A stretch of 20,745 bases of DNA from an uncultured Veillonellaceae bacterium (GCA_947254705.1 CAMYCX010000018.1:1-20745), one strand, 5' to 3'; positions 1 to 7,997 are shown, numbered from the stretch's first letter. Notes: generated by a model from the letters alone, not told the origin. Program-made: numbers and translations.

Positions 1-53
1 AGATCTACACCCATAAGGTTTCGTCGGCAGCGTCAGATGTGTGTAAGAGACAG
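1..53. other. Illumina P5/Nextera adapter read into the contig (not genomic)
   Basis: Bases 1-10 match the 3' end of the Illumina P5 oligo, 11-20 sit where the i5 index belongs (10 nt), 21-34 match the Nextera read-1 adapter, and 35-53 match the 19-bp Tn5 mosaic end with one mismatch (G at 43 where A is expected). Read on the minus strand this adds a false tail resembling the well-known adapter-derived peptide LLYTSDAADE to the UvrC reading frame (here LLHTSDAADE). Genomic sequence starts at about 54. Confidence 0.97.
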
Positions 54-340
54 ATATTATATTTCGGATGATACTCCTTGATCAGATTGGACTCCAAAAT
101 CAAGGCTTCCATTTCCGTCTTGGTCAAAATGATATCCACATCGACCGCATGATTCATCATGGCGCGGACTTTTGCGCCCTGATTCGCCTCATCCCGCACA
201 TAGGAACGAACCCGATTGCGCAGATTCACCGCTTTGCCGACATAGATCACCCGTCCGAAACGGTCTTTCCACTGATACACGCCCGGTGTTGTAGGCAATG
301 CCGCAAGCTTAGCCGCCAGTGCCTCACTGATTTCCCGCAT
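54..340 (-). CDS. uvrC: UvrABC system protein C, N-terminal fragment (3' end missing)
   Basis: UvrC makes the two incisions flanking a DNA lesion after UvrB has been loaded. Only the first ~95 residues are present, against about 600 in the family. They form the GIY-YIG nuclease domain responsible for the 3' incision: PGVYQWKD at about 19-26, then VIYVGKAVNLRNRV at about 31-44. The reading frame continues into adapter at 53, so the break is the contig end and not a mutation. The ATG shares one base with the uvrA stop codon (TGATG), implying translational coupling as last gene of uvrB-uvrA-uvrC. The missing part should hold the UvrB-binding UVR motif, the RNase H-like second nuclease and HhH repeats. 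Confidence 0.95.
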
Positions 341-3183
341 CAGTCCGCCCGCTTCATCAGTTCACGGGTCCGCGCCAATACCGGCCGCAAATAACGCCCC
401 GTGTACGATGCCTTCACCTTGACAACCTCTTCCGGCGTTCCTTCTGCGACAATGCGGCCGCCGCCCGCACCGCCTTCCGGTCCCAAATCGATCAAGTAAT
501 CCGCCGTCTTGATGACATCCAGATTATGCTCAATGACTACGACCGTATCGCCTTCATCAACCAGACGTTGCAGCACCTCAAGCAATTGATGAATGTCCGC
601 GGCGTGCAGTCCCGTTGTCGGCTCATCAAGTAAGTATAAGGTTTTTCCCGTACTGCGTTTCGCCAATTCCGTAGCCAGTTTGATACGTTGCGCTTCCCCG
701 CCTGACAATGTTGTCGACGGCTGCCCCAGACGAATATATCCCAATCCGACGTCCTGCAACGTTTCCAACTTGCGAACAATGCTCGGATGATCGGCAAAAA
801 ATACGACCGCCTCGTCCACCGTCATCGCCAATACATCCGCAATATTTTTGCCGCGATACTTCACTTCCAGCGTTTCCCGATTATATCTCGCCCCGTGACA
901 TACTTCGCACGGAACGTACACATCCGGCAAAAAATGCATCTCGATTTTGATGATACCGTCACCCTTACACGCCTCGCAACGGCCGCCCGTTACATTGAAG
1001 CTGAACCGCCGCGGTTTATACCCGCGCAACTTCGCCTCCGGAGTCTGACTGTACCATTCCCGGATCGGCGTAAATACCCCCGTATATGTCGCCGGATTGG
1101 AGCGTGGCGTACGTCCGATCGGTTGTTGGTTGATGTCGATAATTTTATCTACATATTCCGTGCCTTCGATGGCACCGTGTTCTCCCGCCCGATGATAACT
1201 GCGATACAACTCGTTGGCCAAACTCTTATACAAAATTTCATTCACCAGTGTACTCTTGCCGGATCCCGACACCCCTGTCACCACCGTCAATACGCCAAGC
1301 GGGAATCGCGCCGTCAAGTGTTGCAGATTATTTGCATGCGCATCGCGAACGACCAGTGCATGGCCATTGCCTTGACGTCGCTTGGCAGGAATCGGGATAT
1401 ACCGCTCTCCGGACAGATACTTTCCCGTCATCGAATCGGGCGCGACCGCCAAATCGTCCACTGATCCTTGCGCCACGATGCGACCGCCGTATTCTCCCGC
1501 ACCGGGACCGATATCCACCAAGTAATCCGCCGCCCGCATCGTATCCTCATCATGCTCGACGACGATCAACGTATTGCCCAAATCGCGCAACCCTTTGAGC
1601 GTTGCAAGCAACTTGTCATTATCCCGCTGATGCAGGCCGATCGACGGTTCATCGAGAATGTACAGTACACCGACCAAACCCGACCCGATCTGCGTCGCCA
1701 AGCGGATTCGCTGCGCCTCCCCGCCCGACAACGTGCCGGCCGAACGCGCCAACGTCAAATATCCCAACCCGACATCCGCCAAAAAGCCGATTCGTGCGTT
1801 GAGCTCTTTTTTTATCTGTGCGGCAATAATCAGTTCCTTTTCCGTCCATTGCAATCCGTCCATAAATGATTGAATTTCGCCGATGGACAACTCCGTCACT
1901 TCATAGATCGACAAACCTCCGACCTTGAATGCCAACACTTCCGGTTTCAACCTGGCACCGCGACACTCCGGACAAGGCGTTTCCGTCATATACTTTTCCA
2001 ATTCTTCGCGTTGACTGTTGGAATACGCTTCACGATACCGGCGTCGAATCATCGGCAACACGCCTTCAAACTCGCGCCGATACTCTTTTACCTCACCGCG
2101 TAAATTTTCATACGAAAACGAAAACAATCGTTCCGTACCGTGCTGCAACTCTTCCTTTGCCTCCTCCGGTAAATCCGCATACGTTGCATCCAATGTCAAA
2201 CCGTAAAATGCCAAAAACGGTTTCAACTGCACCATGAACCACGAATTCGGATTGCTCGATACCGCTCGCACCGCACCGTCACGAAATGACACCCGATCAT
2301 CCGGCACAATCAGAGAGAAATCGGGGTCCAGACTCGCGCCGAGCCCCGTACAAATCGGACAAGCACCGAACGGATTGTTAAACGAGAACAGACGCGGTTC
2401 GGGTTCCGGCAAAGAAATACCGCACGTCGGACAGGCAAAATGACGGCTGAACACATGCTGCGGTCCGTCCACTTCCTGTACCAGTACGACACCTTCCCCC
2501 ACCGTCAACGCCGTTTCCAACGAATCCGCCAATCGTTGTCCGATACCGTCCCGCACAATCAAACGGTCAATCACCGCCTCAATGGCATGCTTCTTGTTTT
2601 TCTCAAGTACGATCTCTTCTTCCAACAGTCGCACTTCGCCATCCACGCGTACCCGCGCAAACCCTTCCTTGCGCAACCGTTCCAGTACACGGCGATGCTC
2701 GCCCTTCTTTCCCCGTACCACGGGTGCAAGTAAAAGGAATTTTGTCCGTTCCGGCAATGCCAAAATCGAGTCCGTTATCTGATCCACCGTCTGCTGCGTG
2801 ATCGGTTCATCGCATTGCGGACATACCGGCCGACCGACCCGTGCATAGAGAAGGCGCAAATAGTCGTAAATCTCCGTCACCGTACCGACCGTGGAGCGCG
2901 GATTTCGGCTCGTCGTTTTCTGATCGATCGAAATCGCCGGCGACAGCCCTTCGATATTATCCACATCCGGCTTGTCCATCTGTCCTAAAAACTGTCGTGC
3001 ATACGCCGATAAGGACTCGACATAACGTCGTTGCCCCTCCGCATAAATCGTATCGAACGCAAGTGACGATTTGCCGCTCCCCGACAATCCCGTCAATACG
3101 ATTAATTGATTCCGCGGCAACCGCAAATCAATATTTTGCAAATTGTGCTGCCGCGCACCCTTGATAATCAATTCGTCCTTCAT
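340..3183 (-). CDS. uvrA: Excinuclease ABC subunit A (UvrA)
   Basis: Damage-recognition ATPase of nucleotide excision repair; it acts as a dimer, surveys DNA and hands lesions to UvrB. 947 residues is the normal family length. Visible: Walker A GLSGSGKSS at about 32-40, a CPQC pair near 120, a zinc-binding CPTC/CPIC pair near 250-280, ABC signature LSGGEAQRIRLA in the first half, a second Walker A GVSGSGKST near 640, a second zinc module (CEAC, then CEVC) near 740-765, and a second LSGGEAQRIKLA followed by LLDEPTTGLH. Both ATPase sites look intact. The start follows a GGGG Shine-Dalgarno 15 bp after the uvrB stop, and the stop overlaps the uvrC start by one base. Chromosomal UvrA rather than a drug-resistance UvrA paralogue, judging by context. 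Confidence 0.98.
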   Translation of the reverse strand: MKDELIIKGARQHNLQNIDLRLPRNQLIVLTGLSGSGKSSLAFDTIYAEGQRRYVESLSAYARQFLGQMDKPDVDNIEGLSPAISIDQKTTSRNPRSTVGTVTEIYDYLRLLYARVGRPVCPQCDEPITQQTVDQITDSILALPERTKFLLLAPVVRGKKGEHRRVLERLRKEGFARVRVDGEVRLLEEEIVLEKNKKHAIEAVIDRLIVRDGIGQRLADSLETALTVGEGVVLVQEVDGPQHVFSRHFACPTCGISLPEPEPRLFSFNNPFGACPICTGLGASLDPDFSLIVPDDRVSFRDGAVRAVSSNPNSWFMVQLKPFLAFYGLTLDATYADLPEEAKEELQHGTERLFSFSYENLRGEVKEYRREFEGVLPMIRRRYREAYSNSQREELEKYMTETPCPECRGARLKPEVLAFKVGGLSIYEVTELSIGEIQSFMDGLQWTEKELIIAAQIKKELNARIGFLADVGLGYLTLARSAGTLSGGEAQRIRLATQIGSGLVGVLYILDEPSIGLHQRDNDKLLATLKGLRDLGNTLIVVEHDEDTMRAADYLVDIGPGAGEYGGRIVAQGSVDDLAVAPDSMTGKYLSGERYIPIPAKRRQGNGHALVVRDAHANNLQHLTARFPLGVLTVVTGVSGSGKSTLVNEILYKSLANELYRSYHRAGEHGAIEGTEYVDKIIDINQQPIGRTPRSNPATYTGVFTPIREWYSQTPEAKLRGYKPRRFSFNVTGGRCEACKGDGIIKIEMHFLPDVYVPCEVCHGARYNRETLEVKYRGKNIADVLAMTVDEAVVFFADHPSIVRKLETLQDVGLGYIRLGQPSTTLSGGEAQRIKLATELAKRSTGKTLYLLDEPTTGLHAADIHQLLEVLQRLVDEGDTVVVIEHNLDVIKTADYLIDLGPEGGAGGGRIVAEGTPEEVVKVKASYTGRYLRPVLARTRELMKRAD

Positions 3184-3198
3184 AATTCCCCTTTTCTC

Positions 3199-5277
3199 TT
3201 ACCGATGTCGACGCGACTTTTTCTTCATGGCTTGAAATTTCGCCTCCGCTTGCGCGCCAAACCGATCCGCCCATTCCTGACGCAGCGTACCGAGCACATC
3301 GCGCCAATGCGCCGCCTGCTCAAACTCCAATGCCTTCGCCGCCGCCCGCATATCCCGTTCCGTCCGGACAATCTGTGCATGCAGTGCAGCGTCCGTTGCC
3401 TGATTCATCCGGCGATCATAATCATGACGCCAATCGCTGTCTTCCACCTTCGTCAACTCAATGAGATCTTTGACCTCTTTGCGAATGGTCTTCGGTATAA
3501 TATGATGCTCACGATTATACGCTTCCTGAATCTCCCTGCGACGCCGCGTTTCATCCAACGCCCGCGCCATCGAGTTCGTCACTCGGTCTGCATATAAAAT
3601 CACATGCCCGTTCGCATTACGCGCCGCCCGACCGATGGTCTGAATCAAACTCGTATCCGAACGCAAAAAACCTTCTTTATCCGCATCCAATATGGCTACC
3701 AGCGAAACCTCCGGCATATCCAACCCTTCTCGCAGCAAGTTAATGCCGACCAGTACGTCAAATACGCCCGCCCGCAAATCGCGAATAATCTCCGCCCGCT
3801 CGATCGTCGCGATATCACTGTGCAGATACCGCACCTTGACCTTCATTTCTTTCAGAAAATCAGTCAAGTCCTCCGCCATTTTTTTCGTCAATGTCGTGAT
3901 CATGACCCGCTCATCCGCCGCTACCCGTGTCCGGATTTCACCGAGCAAATCATCCATCTGCCCGTGGATAGGACGCACTTCCACCGACGGATCCAGCAGC
4001 CCCGTCGGGCGGATAATCTGCTCCGCCAAATGCGTCTGCACTTCCATCTCATACGGACCGGGGGTCGCTGAAATATAGATCACCTGATTGATCCGTTCCA
4101 CAAACTCGTCAAACGTCAACGGGCGATTATCCGCTGCCGACGGCAAACGAAACCCGTACTCAATCAACGACTCCTTACGCGAACGGTCGCCCGCATACAT
4201 CGCCCTGAGCTGCGGAATCGTCACGTGTGATTCGTCCACCATAATCAAAAAATCATTCGGAAAATAATCCAACAACGTATACGGCGCATCACCCGGTGCG
4301 CGGTTCGACAAATGCCGTGAATAGTTTTCAATCCCCGAACAATAGCCGATCTCGCGAATCATCTCCAAATCATACCGTGTCCGTTGTTCAAGGCGTTGCG
4401 CTTCCAATAATCGATCCCGCGCTTTCAATTCCGCCAGACGTGTCTCCAGCTCCGCTTCAATCGACGCCAACGCCCGCTCCATTTTCGGTCCCGTCGTCAC
4501 ATAGTGACTCGCCGGATAAATCGCTGCGTGTGTCCGTTCCGTCACAAGATTTCCCGTCAATGCATCCACCTCGACAATGCGGTCAATCTCATCTCCGAAC
4601 AACTCGATGCGGACGACATGATCCGTTTCGCCGACCGGATAAATTTCAATGACATCTCCGCGCACGCGAAATGTCCCGCGAATGAGGTTCATATCGTTTC
4701 GCGTATATTGGATCGAGACCAACTTACGCAAAATCTCATCCCGCGGTTTCTCCTGCCCGCGCCGAACGGACAGCACCATTTCACTGTAGTCTTCCGGATC
4801 ACCCAAACCGTAGATGCATGACACCGAAGCCACAATAATCACGTCGCGCCGCTCAAACAAACTCATCGTTGCCGAGTGCCGCAATTTATCAATCTCATCA
4901 TTGATTGACGCATCTTTTTCAATATACGTATCCGTCTGTGCAATATACGATTCCGGCTGATAATAATCATAATAACTGACGAAGTATGCCACTTCATTAT
5001 CCGGGAAAAACGTCTTGAATTCACTGGCCAGCTGCGCCGCCAATGTCTTATTCGGTGCGATCACCAGCGTCGGGCGTTGTGTCGCCTCAATCACCTTGGC
5101 CATCGTATACGTCTTGCCCGTTCCGGTCGCGCCGAGCAACACCTGCGCCCAATGTCCGTCCTCCACTCCTCGGGTCAACGACGCAATCGCTTGCGGCTGA
5201 TCTCCGCTCGGCTCATACGGCGCATTGACACGAAACGGCACGGCCGGCATCTCATATGTCCGTTGCAATGCTTTCAT
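3199..5277 (-). CDS. uvrB: Excinuclease ABC subunit B (UvrB)
   Basis: Superfamily 2 helicase-like ATPase that verifies damage and recruits UvrC. The chosen start gives 692 residues, typical for UvrB. Visible: Walker A GATGTGKTYT near 50, the Tyr-rich beta-hairpin YYDYYQPESY near 100 that inserts between DNA strands, the DESH Walker B box near 330, helicase motifs QTIGRAARN near 535, and a C-terminal UVR motif (ALEFEQAAHWRD near 660) that binds UvrC. An in-frame ATG at 5307 exists but has no Shine-Dalgarno and would lie about 9 nt from the predicted transcript start. The ATG at 5277 has AAGGTGAG just upstream and is preferred. First gene of uvrB-uvrA-uvrC. Confidence 0.97.
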   Translation of the reverse strand: MKALQRTYEMPAVPFRVNAPYEPSGDQPQAIASLTRGVEDGHWAQVLLGATGTGKTYTMAKVIEATQRPTLVIAPNKTLAAQLASEFKTFFPDNEVAYFVSYYDYYQPESYIAQTDTYIEKDASINDEIDKLRHSATMSLFERRDVIIVASVSCIYGLGDPEDYSEMVLSVRRGQEKPRDEILRKLVSIQYTRNDMNLIRGTFRVRGDVIEIYPVGETDHVVRIELFGDEIDRIVEVDALTGNLVTERTHAAIYPASHYVTTGPKMERALASIEAELETRLAELKARDRLLEAQRLEQRTRYDLEMIREIGYCSGIENYSRHLSNRAPGDAPYTLLDYFPNDFLIMVDESHVTIPQLRAMYAGDRSRKESLIEYGFRLPSAADNRPLTFDEFVERINQVIYISATPGPYEMEVQTHLAEQIIRPTGLLDPSVEVRPIHGQMDDLLGEIRTRVAADERVMITTLTKKMAEDLTDFLKEMKVKVRYLHSDIATIERAEIIRDLRAGVFDVLVGINLLREGLDMPEVSLVAILDADKEGFLRSDTSLIQTIGRAARNANGHVILYADRVTNSMARALDETRRRREIQEAYNREHHIIPKTIRKEVKDLIELTKVEDSDWRHDYDRRMNQATDAALHAQIVRTERDMRAAAKALEFEQAAHWRDVLGTLRQEWADRFGAQAEAKFQAMKKKSRRHR

Positions 5278-5322
5278 CTGCTCACCTTGTATCTGCTCAC
5301 TTGTCATATTTCATATACTATA

Positions 5323-5331
5323 ATTATATCA
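5323..5331 (-). promoter_or_regulatory. uvrB-uvrA-uvrC promoter, extended -10
   Basis: On the minus strand this reads TGATATAAT: a perfect -10 box with the TG of an extended -10, in a very AT-rich stretch and with no good -35. The predicted transcript start is near 5316, about 39 nt before the preferred uvrB start. No GAAC-N4-GTTC LexA-type box was found between 5280 and 5440. Confidence 0.6.
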
Positions 5332-5381
5332 TATCTATCTTTTTCTATATATACATCCGCTTGCGCGCCATTCGCTGACAC

Positions 5382-5416
5382 AAACACCTCGGCCGATATT
5401 GACCGAGGTGTTTTTT
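5382..5416 (-). terminator. Intrinsic terminator after the nitroreductase gene (possibly bidirectional)
   Basis: The stem CACCTCGG / CCGAGGTG encloses a ~10-nt loop and is flanked by A-rich and T-rich runs on the two sides. It lies 24 bp beyond the nitroreductase stop and upstream of the uvrB promoter, separating the two minus-strand units. The T-run is better on the plus strand (TTTTTT) than on the minus strand, so it may also stop antisense transcripts. Confidence 0.75.
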
Positions 5417-5439
5417 GTTTCGTGATAATTGACGGCAAA

Positions 5440-5958
5440 TTATTGCGCTGTCCAGTTTGTACCGATCTCCGATACGTCTCGTGCGGAGAGTGCCGTGACC
5501 GGCTCGCCGATCGCAGCGGTGGCAATCGGTACCATCCCCTGCGGTAACTCCAAACGTGCCGCATACTCCGCATCCGGCCCCAGCGATCGCACCGCTCCGC
5601 AAATAAAGACCGAGCCGAGATTTTCCGCTGTCGCCGCCAGCAACATATGGTCTACCACACATGCCGCATCCGCCGCCCGCATGACCGGTTCAATGTCCGT
5701 ACGGCCCGCTACAACAAACAGTAACGGCGCACCGTAAAACGGGTCCGCATCCTTTACTTTCGCCCGAAACTCATTGCGCCACGCATCTATGATTGCCTTT
5801 TCTCGTACGACTGCAATATGGTACGAATCATTCCGGTGCATCGAAATCGGTGCCATCCGTCCCACCCGTACAATGCGGTCGATTGCGTCCGCCGCCGGCA
5901 TCGTCGACGTAAACGCACGCGTCGACTGACGCAGGGCCACAACCTCTGCAAATGTCAT
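5440..5958 (-). CDS. Nitroreductase-family FMN flavoprotein
   Basis: 172 residues matching the short nitroreductase subfamily: FMN-dependent NAD(P)H oxidoreductases whose physiological substrates are usually unknown. Seen: RQSTRAF at 10-16, the family's N-terminal phosphate-binding motif; APISMHRNDSYHIAVV, the first core strand; and a C-terminal GMVPIATAAIGEP resembling the family's conserved strand that ends in GxP. The start codon overlaps the stop of the upstream ArsC/Spx-like gene by four bases (ATGA), so the two are co-translated and probably functionally linked in thiol/redox or electrophile stress. Substrate cannot be assigned from sequence. An intrinsic terminator follows. Confidence 0.88.
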   Translation of the reverse strand: MTFAEVVALRQSTRAFTSTMPAADAIDRIVRVGRMAPISMHRNDSYHIAVVREKAIIDAWRNEFRAKVKDADPFYGAPLLFVVAGRTDIEPVMRAADAACVVDHMLLAATAENLGSVFICGAVRSLGPDAEYAARLELPQGMVPIATAAIGEPVTALSARDVSEIGTNWTAQ

Positions 5959-6326
5959 GACGACACCTCTTCATTGCATAACGCCTCGCGCCACTCCTGC
6001 TCGCGGAATCCCGTCAGCACCCGACCGTCATCCAGCACCAAAATAGGCCGTTTGACCAGCATGCCGTCCGAGGATAAAATTTCCGCCAACTCCTCCGGTG
6101 ACATCGAATCACGTTTCTCCGCCAATCCCAACTCCCTATACGCCCGTCCGCTCGTGTTCATAAACCGCGTCCACGGCAAGCCGCTCCGTTTCACCCAACG
6201 AAGCAATTCCGTCGACGTCGGCGGCTCATTTACGATGTGCCGTTCCTGTACCATGATGCCGTGTTCATTCAACCATGCCTTTGCTTTGCGGCACGTACCG
6301 CAACGCGGATACTGAATAAATAACAT
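5955..6326 (-). CDS. ArsC/Spx-family thioredoxin-fold protein (YusI-like)
   Basis: 123 residues from the chosen ATG, which has AAAGGAGG seven bases upstream; an earlier in-frame ATG at 6383 lies upstream of the predicted promoter and is rejected. N-terminal YPRCGTCRKAK gives a Cys9-X-X-Cys12 redox pair, followed by HIVNEPPT, the family's FMNTSGRAYRELGL segment, LVKRPILV (the KRPI loop next to the active site) and a C-terminal VLTGF. This is the arsenate-reductase-like family that includes Spx and MgsR. Lone genes of this group are often mislabelled as arsenate reductase. No arsenic-resistance neighbours are present, so a redox role with the coupled nitroreductase is more likely. Whether it binds RNA polymerase as Spx does cannot be told. 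Confidence 0.85.
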   Translation of the reverse strand: MLFIQYPRCGTCRKAKAWLNEHGIMVQERHIVNEPPTSTELLRWVKRSGLPWTRFMNTSGRAYRELGLAEKRDSMSPEELAEILSSDGMLVKRPILVLDDGRVLTGFREQEWREALCNEEVSS

Positions 6327-6347
6327 ACCCATCCCTCCTTTATTTAC

Positions 6348-6356
6348 ATTATACCA
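6348..6356 (-). promoter_or_regulatory. Extended -10 promoter for the ArsC/Spx-like and nitroreductase operon
   Basis: Minus-strand TGGTATAAT: perfect -10 with an extended TG. The -35 region is poor. The Shine-Dalgarno and start at 6326 follow directly. Confidence 0.65.
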
Positions 6357-6382
6357 CCCTTGCGTTTTTCTCCTGCACTTCA

Positions 6383-6391
6383 TGCTATAAT
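6383..6391 (+). promoter_or_regulatory. Extended -10 promoter for the DsbA/FrnE-like gene
   Basis: Plus-strand TGCTATAAT, a perfect -10 with the extended TG and no good -35, about 50 bp before the ATG at 6440. It lies 26 bp from the divergent minus-strand -10, so the two polymerase footprints overlap. Confidence 0.65.
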
Positions 6392-6439
6392 AACGGTAAG
6401 GAAAAACTGTTTCGCATCATTGACAGAAAGGATACCGAC

Positions 6440-7006
6440 ATGCGTAAAATTCGTGTTTACTTTGACTTTATTTGCCCCTATTGCTACACCGCATGGGCTC
6501 ATTTCCGACAACTACGGCGCGACGGCATCGACCTCGACATCGAATGGTACGGCTGGGAAATCCACCCCGATCGGCGCAATGATAAACCGCAGCATGCATT
6601 TTTCACACCCGAGCAGGAAAAAGAATTTGCCGCGCTCGGCCACCCCTCCGGCGTCAATGCCACTACTTTACGTTATATTGCGCCTTCTTATGACGCCCTG
6701 CGCCTGCTCTGTGCCGCCCAAGAGCAACACCTCACGCAGGAATGGATTGACCGTGTCTTCAAAGGTGTCTATCAGGAAGGGCAAGCCATGAGCGATCATG
6801 ATGTCTTGCGCGCCTGGGCCGATGTCATCGGACTGGCGGACGCCGACACCGTTCTCACCACGACCCGCTATGCCGACACGCTGGCCGCACACGACGCCCA
6901 TTGCATGGATCTTGCGCTCGAATACGTTCCCACCGTCGAAGAAAACGATCGCATCATCTGCAGCGGTGTCCTCACCTATCAGGACCTCTACCATGCACTG
7001 ACTTGA
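6440..7006 (+). CDS. DsbA-family thioredoxin-fold oxidoreductase (FrnE-like)
   Basis: 188 residues with no signal peptide, so predicted cytoplasmic, unlike periplasmic DsbA. The N-terminus VYFDFICPYCYTAW carries a CPYC redox pair at 12-15. The helical insert follows, and VPTV at 163-166 supplies the cis-proline loop opposite the active site, then GVLTYQDLYHAL as the last strand and helix. This is the FrnE/2-hydroxychromene-2-carboxylate-isomerase branch, whose members exchange disulfides or isomerise thiol adducts. AGAAAGG lies ahead of the ATG. It is divergently transcribed from two other redox proteins, supporting a shared thiol-stress role (inference). No terminator is evident before the tRNA-Lys promoter. 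Confidence 0.88.
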   Translation: MRKIRVYFDFICPYCYTAWAHFRQLRRDGIDLDIEWYGWEIHPDRRNDKPQHAFFTPEQEKEFAALGHPSGVNATTLRYIAPSYDALRLLCAAQEQHLTQEWIDRVFKGVYQEGQAMSDHDVLRAWADVIGLADADTVLTTTRYADTLAAHDAHCMDLALEYVPTVEENDRIICSGVLTYQDLYHALT

Positions 7007-7059
7007 TTTAAAAAGCGAGAACCCATCTCAAATTTATTCGGTTTAAGTAAAAAACAGTC

Positions 7060-7088
7060 TTTACAAACCCGCCTGCAAGTGCTACAAT
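7060..7088 (+). promoter_or_regulatory. tRNA-Lys promoter
   Basis: TTTACA at 7060-7065, a 17-bp spacer, then TACAAT at 7083-7088. The tRNA 5' end follows 11 bp later. Confidence 0.8.
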
Positions 7089-7099
7089 AATAGCGTTAT

Positions 7100-7175
7100 G
7101 GACCATTAGCTCAGCTGGCAGAGCACCTGACTCTTAATCAGGGTGTCCAGGGTTCGATCCCCTGATGGTCCACCA
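7100..7175 (+). tRNA. tRNA-Lys(CUU)
   Basis: 76 nt including an encoded CCA. The acceptor arms GGACCAT and ATGGTCC pair. The D-arm begins AGCTCAGCTGGCAGAGC. The anticodon stem CCTGA/TCAGG encloses CTCTTAA, giving anticodon CTT. The T-arm is CAGGG TTCGATC CCCTG. It has its own promoter and an intrinsic terminator. Confidence 0.98.
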
Positions 7176-7184
7176 CCCTTTTTA

Positions 7185-7215
7185 CCCTACAGTCCGTCCA
7201 ACTGTAGGGTTTTTA
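7185..7215 (+). terminator. Intrinsic terminator after tRNA-Lys
   Basis: The 9-bp perfect stem CCCTACAGT/ACTGTAGGG has a 7-nt loop and is followed by TTTTTA. Confidence 0.9.
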
Positions 7216-7248
7216 CTTGTCCGCTTGATTACGTTACCGTTCCTCAAT

Positions 7249-7283
7249 CCGTCTTTTCTCCGTGAAAGACGGTATTTTATTTT
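7249..7283 (+). terminator. Second terminator-like hairpin before the DUF2939-like gene
   Basis: The 8-bp stem CCGTCTTT/AAAGACGG encloses an 8-nt loop and is followed by TATTTTATTTT. It lies upstream of the next promoter, so it is more likely a backup terminator for tRNA-Lys transcription than an attenuator. Confidence 0.6.
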
Positions 7284-7311
7284 CCCTTGACATCCTATGT
7301 CACTTCACCGC

Positions 7312-7340
7312 TTGCACGAACGGCGGGAATCAAGTATAGT
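7312..7340 (+). promoter_or_regulatory. Promoter of the DUF2939-like gene, placed right at the start codon
   Basis: TTGCAC at 7312-7317, a 17-bp spacer, then TATAGT at 7335-7340. The expected transcript start, about 7 nt downstream, falls on the ATG at 7347. A TTGACA at 7287-7292 has no -10 at the right distance. Confidence 0.65.
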
Positions 7341-7346
7341 GAACCT

Positions 7347-7961
7347 ATGATGAAACCAACACGATGGATACAAGACAAACGATTTTGGTACGGGGTAGCG
7401 GCGGCGGTCGTTCTTCTGATCGCAGGAGCCATCGGCTATACAATGTACTTACACTCCCCGTTGTATGCGGTAAAAGATGCGGCAGATGCCTTTCGCACGC
7501 ATGATCTCGATCGGTTTGAACAGCGGGTGGATATCCCGCAAGTAACGGAACATGCATTTGATGATATTTTTGCACCGAAGGCCGAGTCGGGTTTGGCGGG
7601 GCGGCTACTGTACGCGCTGAAACCGATGCTGACGAGCGGCATGGAAATGTTGTTGCGAGAACAAGTCGCGCCGACTTCATTGACACCGACAGTACCATTG
7701 CCGTCGCTGATGCGCACCGAAGAAGCCGAATCGGTATCGGCCTATGAAATCAGCGATATCTCCTCACAAGGTACGACAAATGGCGAAGCAATCGTGACCG
7801 TTACATTGCGACATCGCCTCCGTGACGTATATGTGCCGCTGGAGCTGGTACTGCGACAAGACAGCACGGGATACTGGCGCATTGTCCGTTTGCGCAATGC
7901 GGCGGACGTCTATCGCATCATGCAACCCTTCGCCATCGGCGAACCTGCCGCCGCAACCTGA
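7347..7961 (+). CDS. Single-pass membrane protein, DUF2939-like, function unknown
   Basis: 204 residues from the first of two adjacent ATGs. A basic N-terminus is followed by one hydrophobic segment at about 15-34 (GVAAAVVLLIAGAIGYTMYL), then an extracytoplasmic domain. The sequence just after the membrane helix (SPLYAVKDAADAFRTHDLDRFEQRVD) resembles DUF2939 proteins, small membrane-anchored proteins of unknown role; the rest is alpha/beta with a mid-protein linker. No Shine-Dalgarno precedes the start and the promoter abuts the ATG, suggesting leaderless translation. A longer frame opening with TTG at 7287 starts inside promoter-like sequence and was not used. It is monocistronic and ends at a convergent terminator. 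Confidence 0.8.
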   Translation: MMKPTRWIQDKRFWYGVAAAVVLLIAGAIGYTMYLHSPLYAVKDAADAFRTHDLDRFEQRVDIPQVTEHAFDDIFAPKAESGLAGRLLYALKPMLTSGMEMLLREQVAPTSLTPTVPLPSLMRTEEAESVSAYEISDISSQGTTNGEAIVTVTLRHRLRDVYVPLELVLRQDSTGYWRIVRLRNAADVYRIMQPFAIGEPAAAT

Positions 7962-7997
7962 TCGGTATCCGCACCGCACAAATCGCACGGCAGATAC

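Noticed and set aside
787..1464. Long plus-strand open frames across uvrA, uvrB, pyc and ffh
   Set aside because: They lie opposite strongly conserved genes, have Arg/His/Pro-rich compositions typical of antisense frames and lack ribosome sites.
5955..6326. Arsenate reductase of an arsenic-resistance operon
   Set aside because: No arsR, arsB or acr3-like neighbour; the partner is a nitroreductase. Family membership alone does not show arsenate reduction.
7249..7283. Attenuator or riboswitch controlling the DUF2939-like gene
   Set aside because: The gene's own promoter lies downstream of the hairpin, so the hairpin would not be in its transcript.
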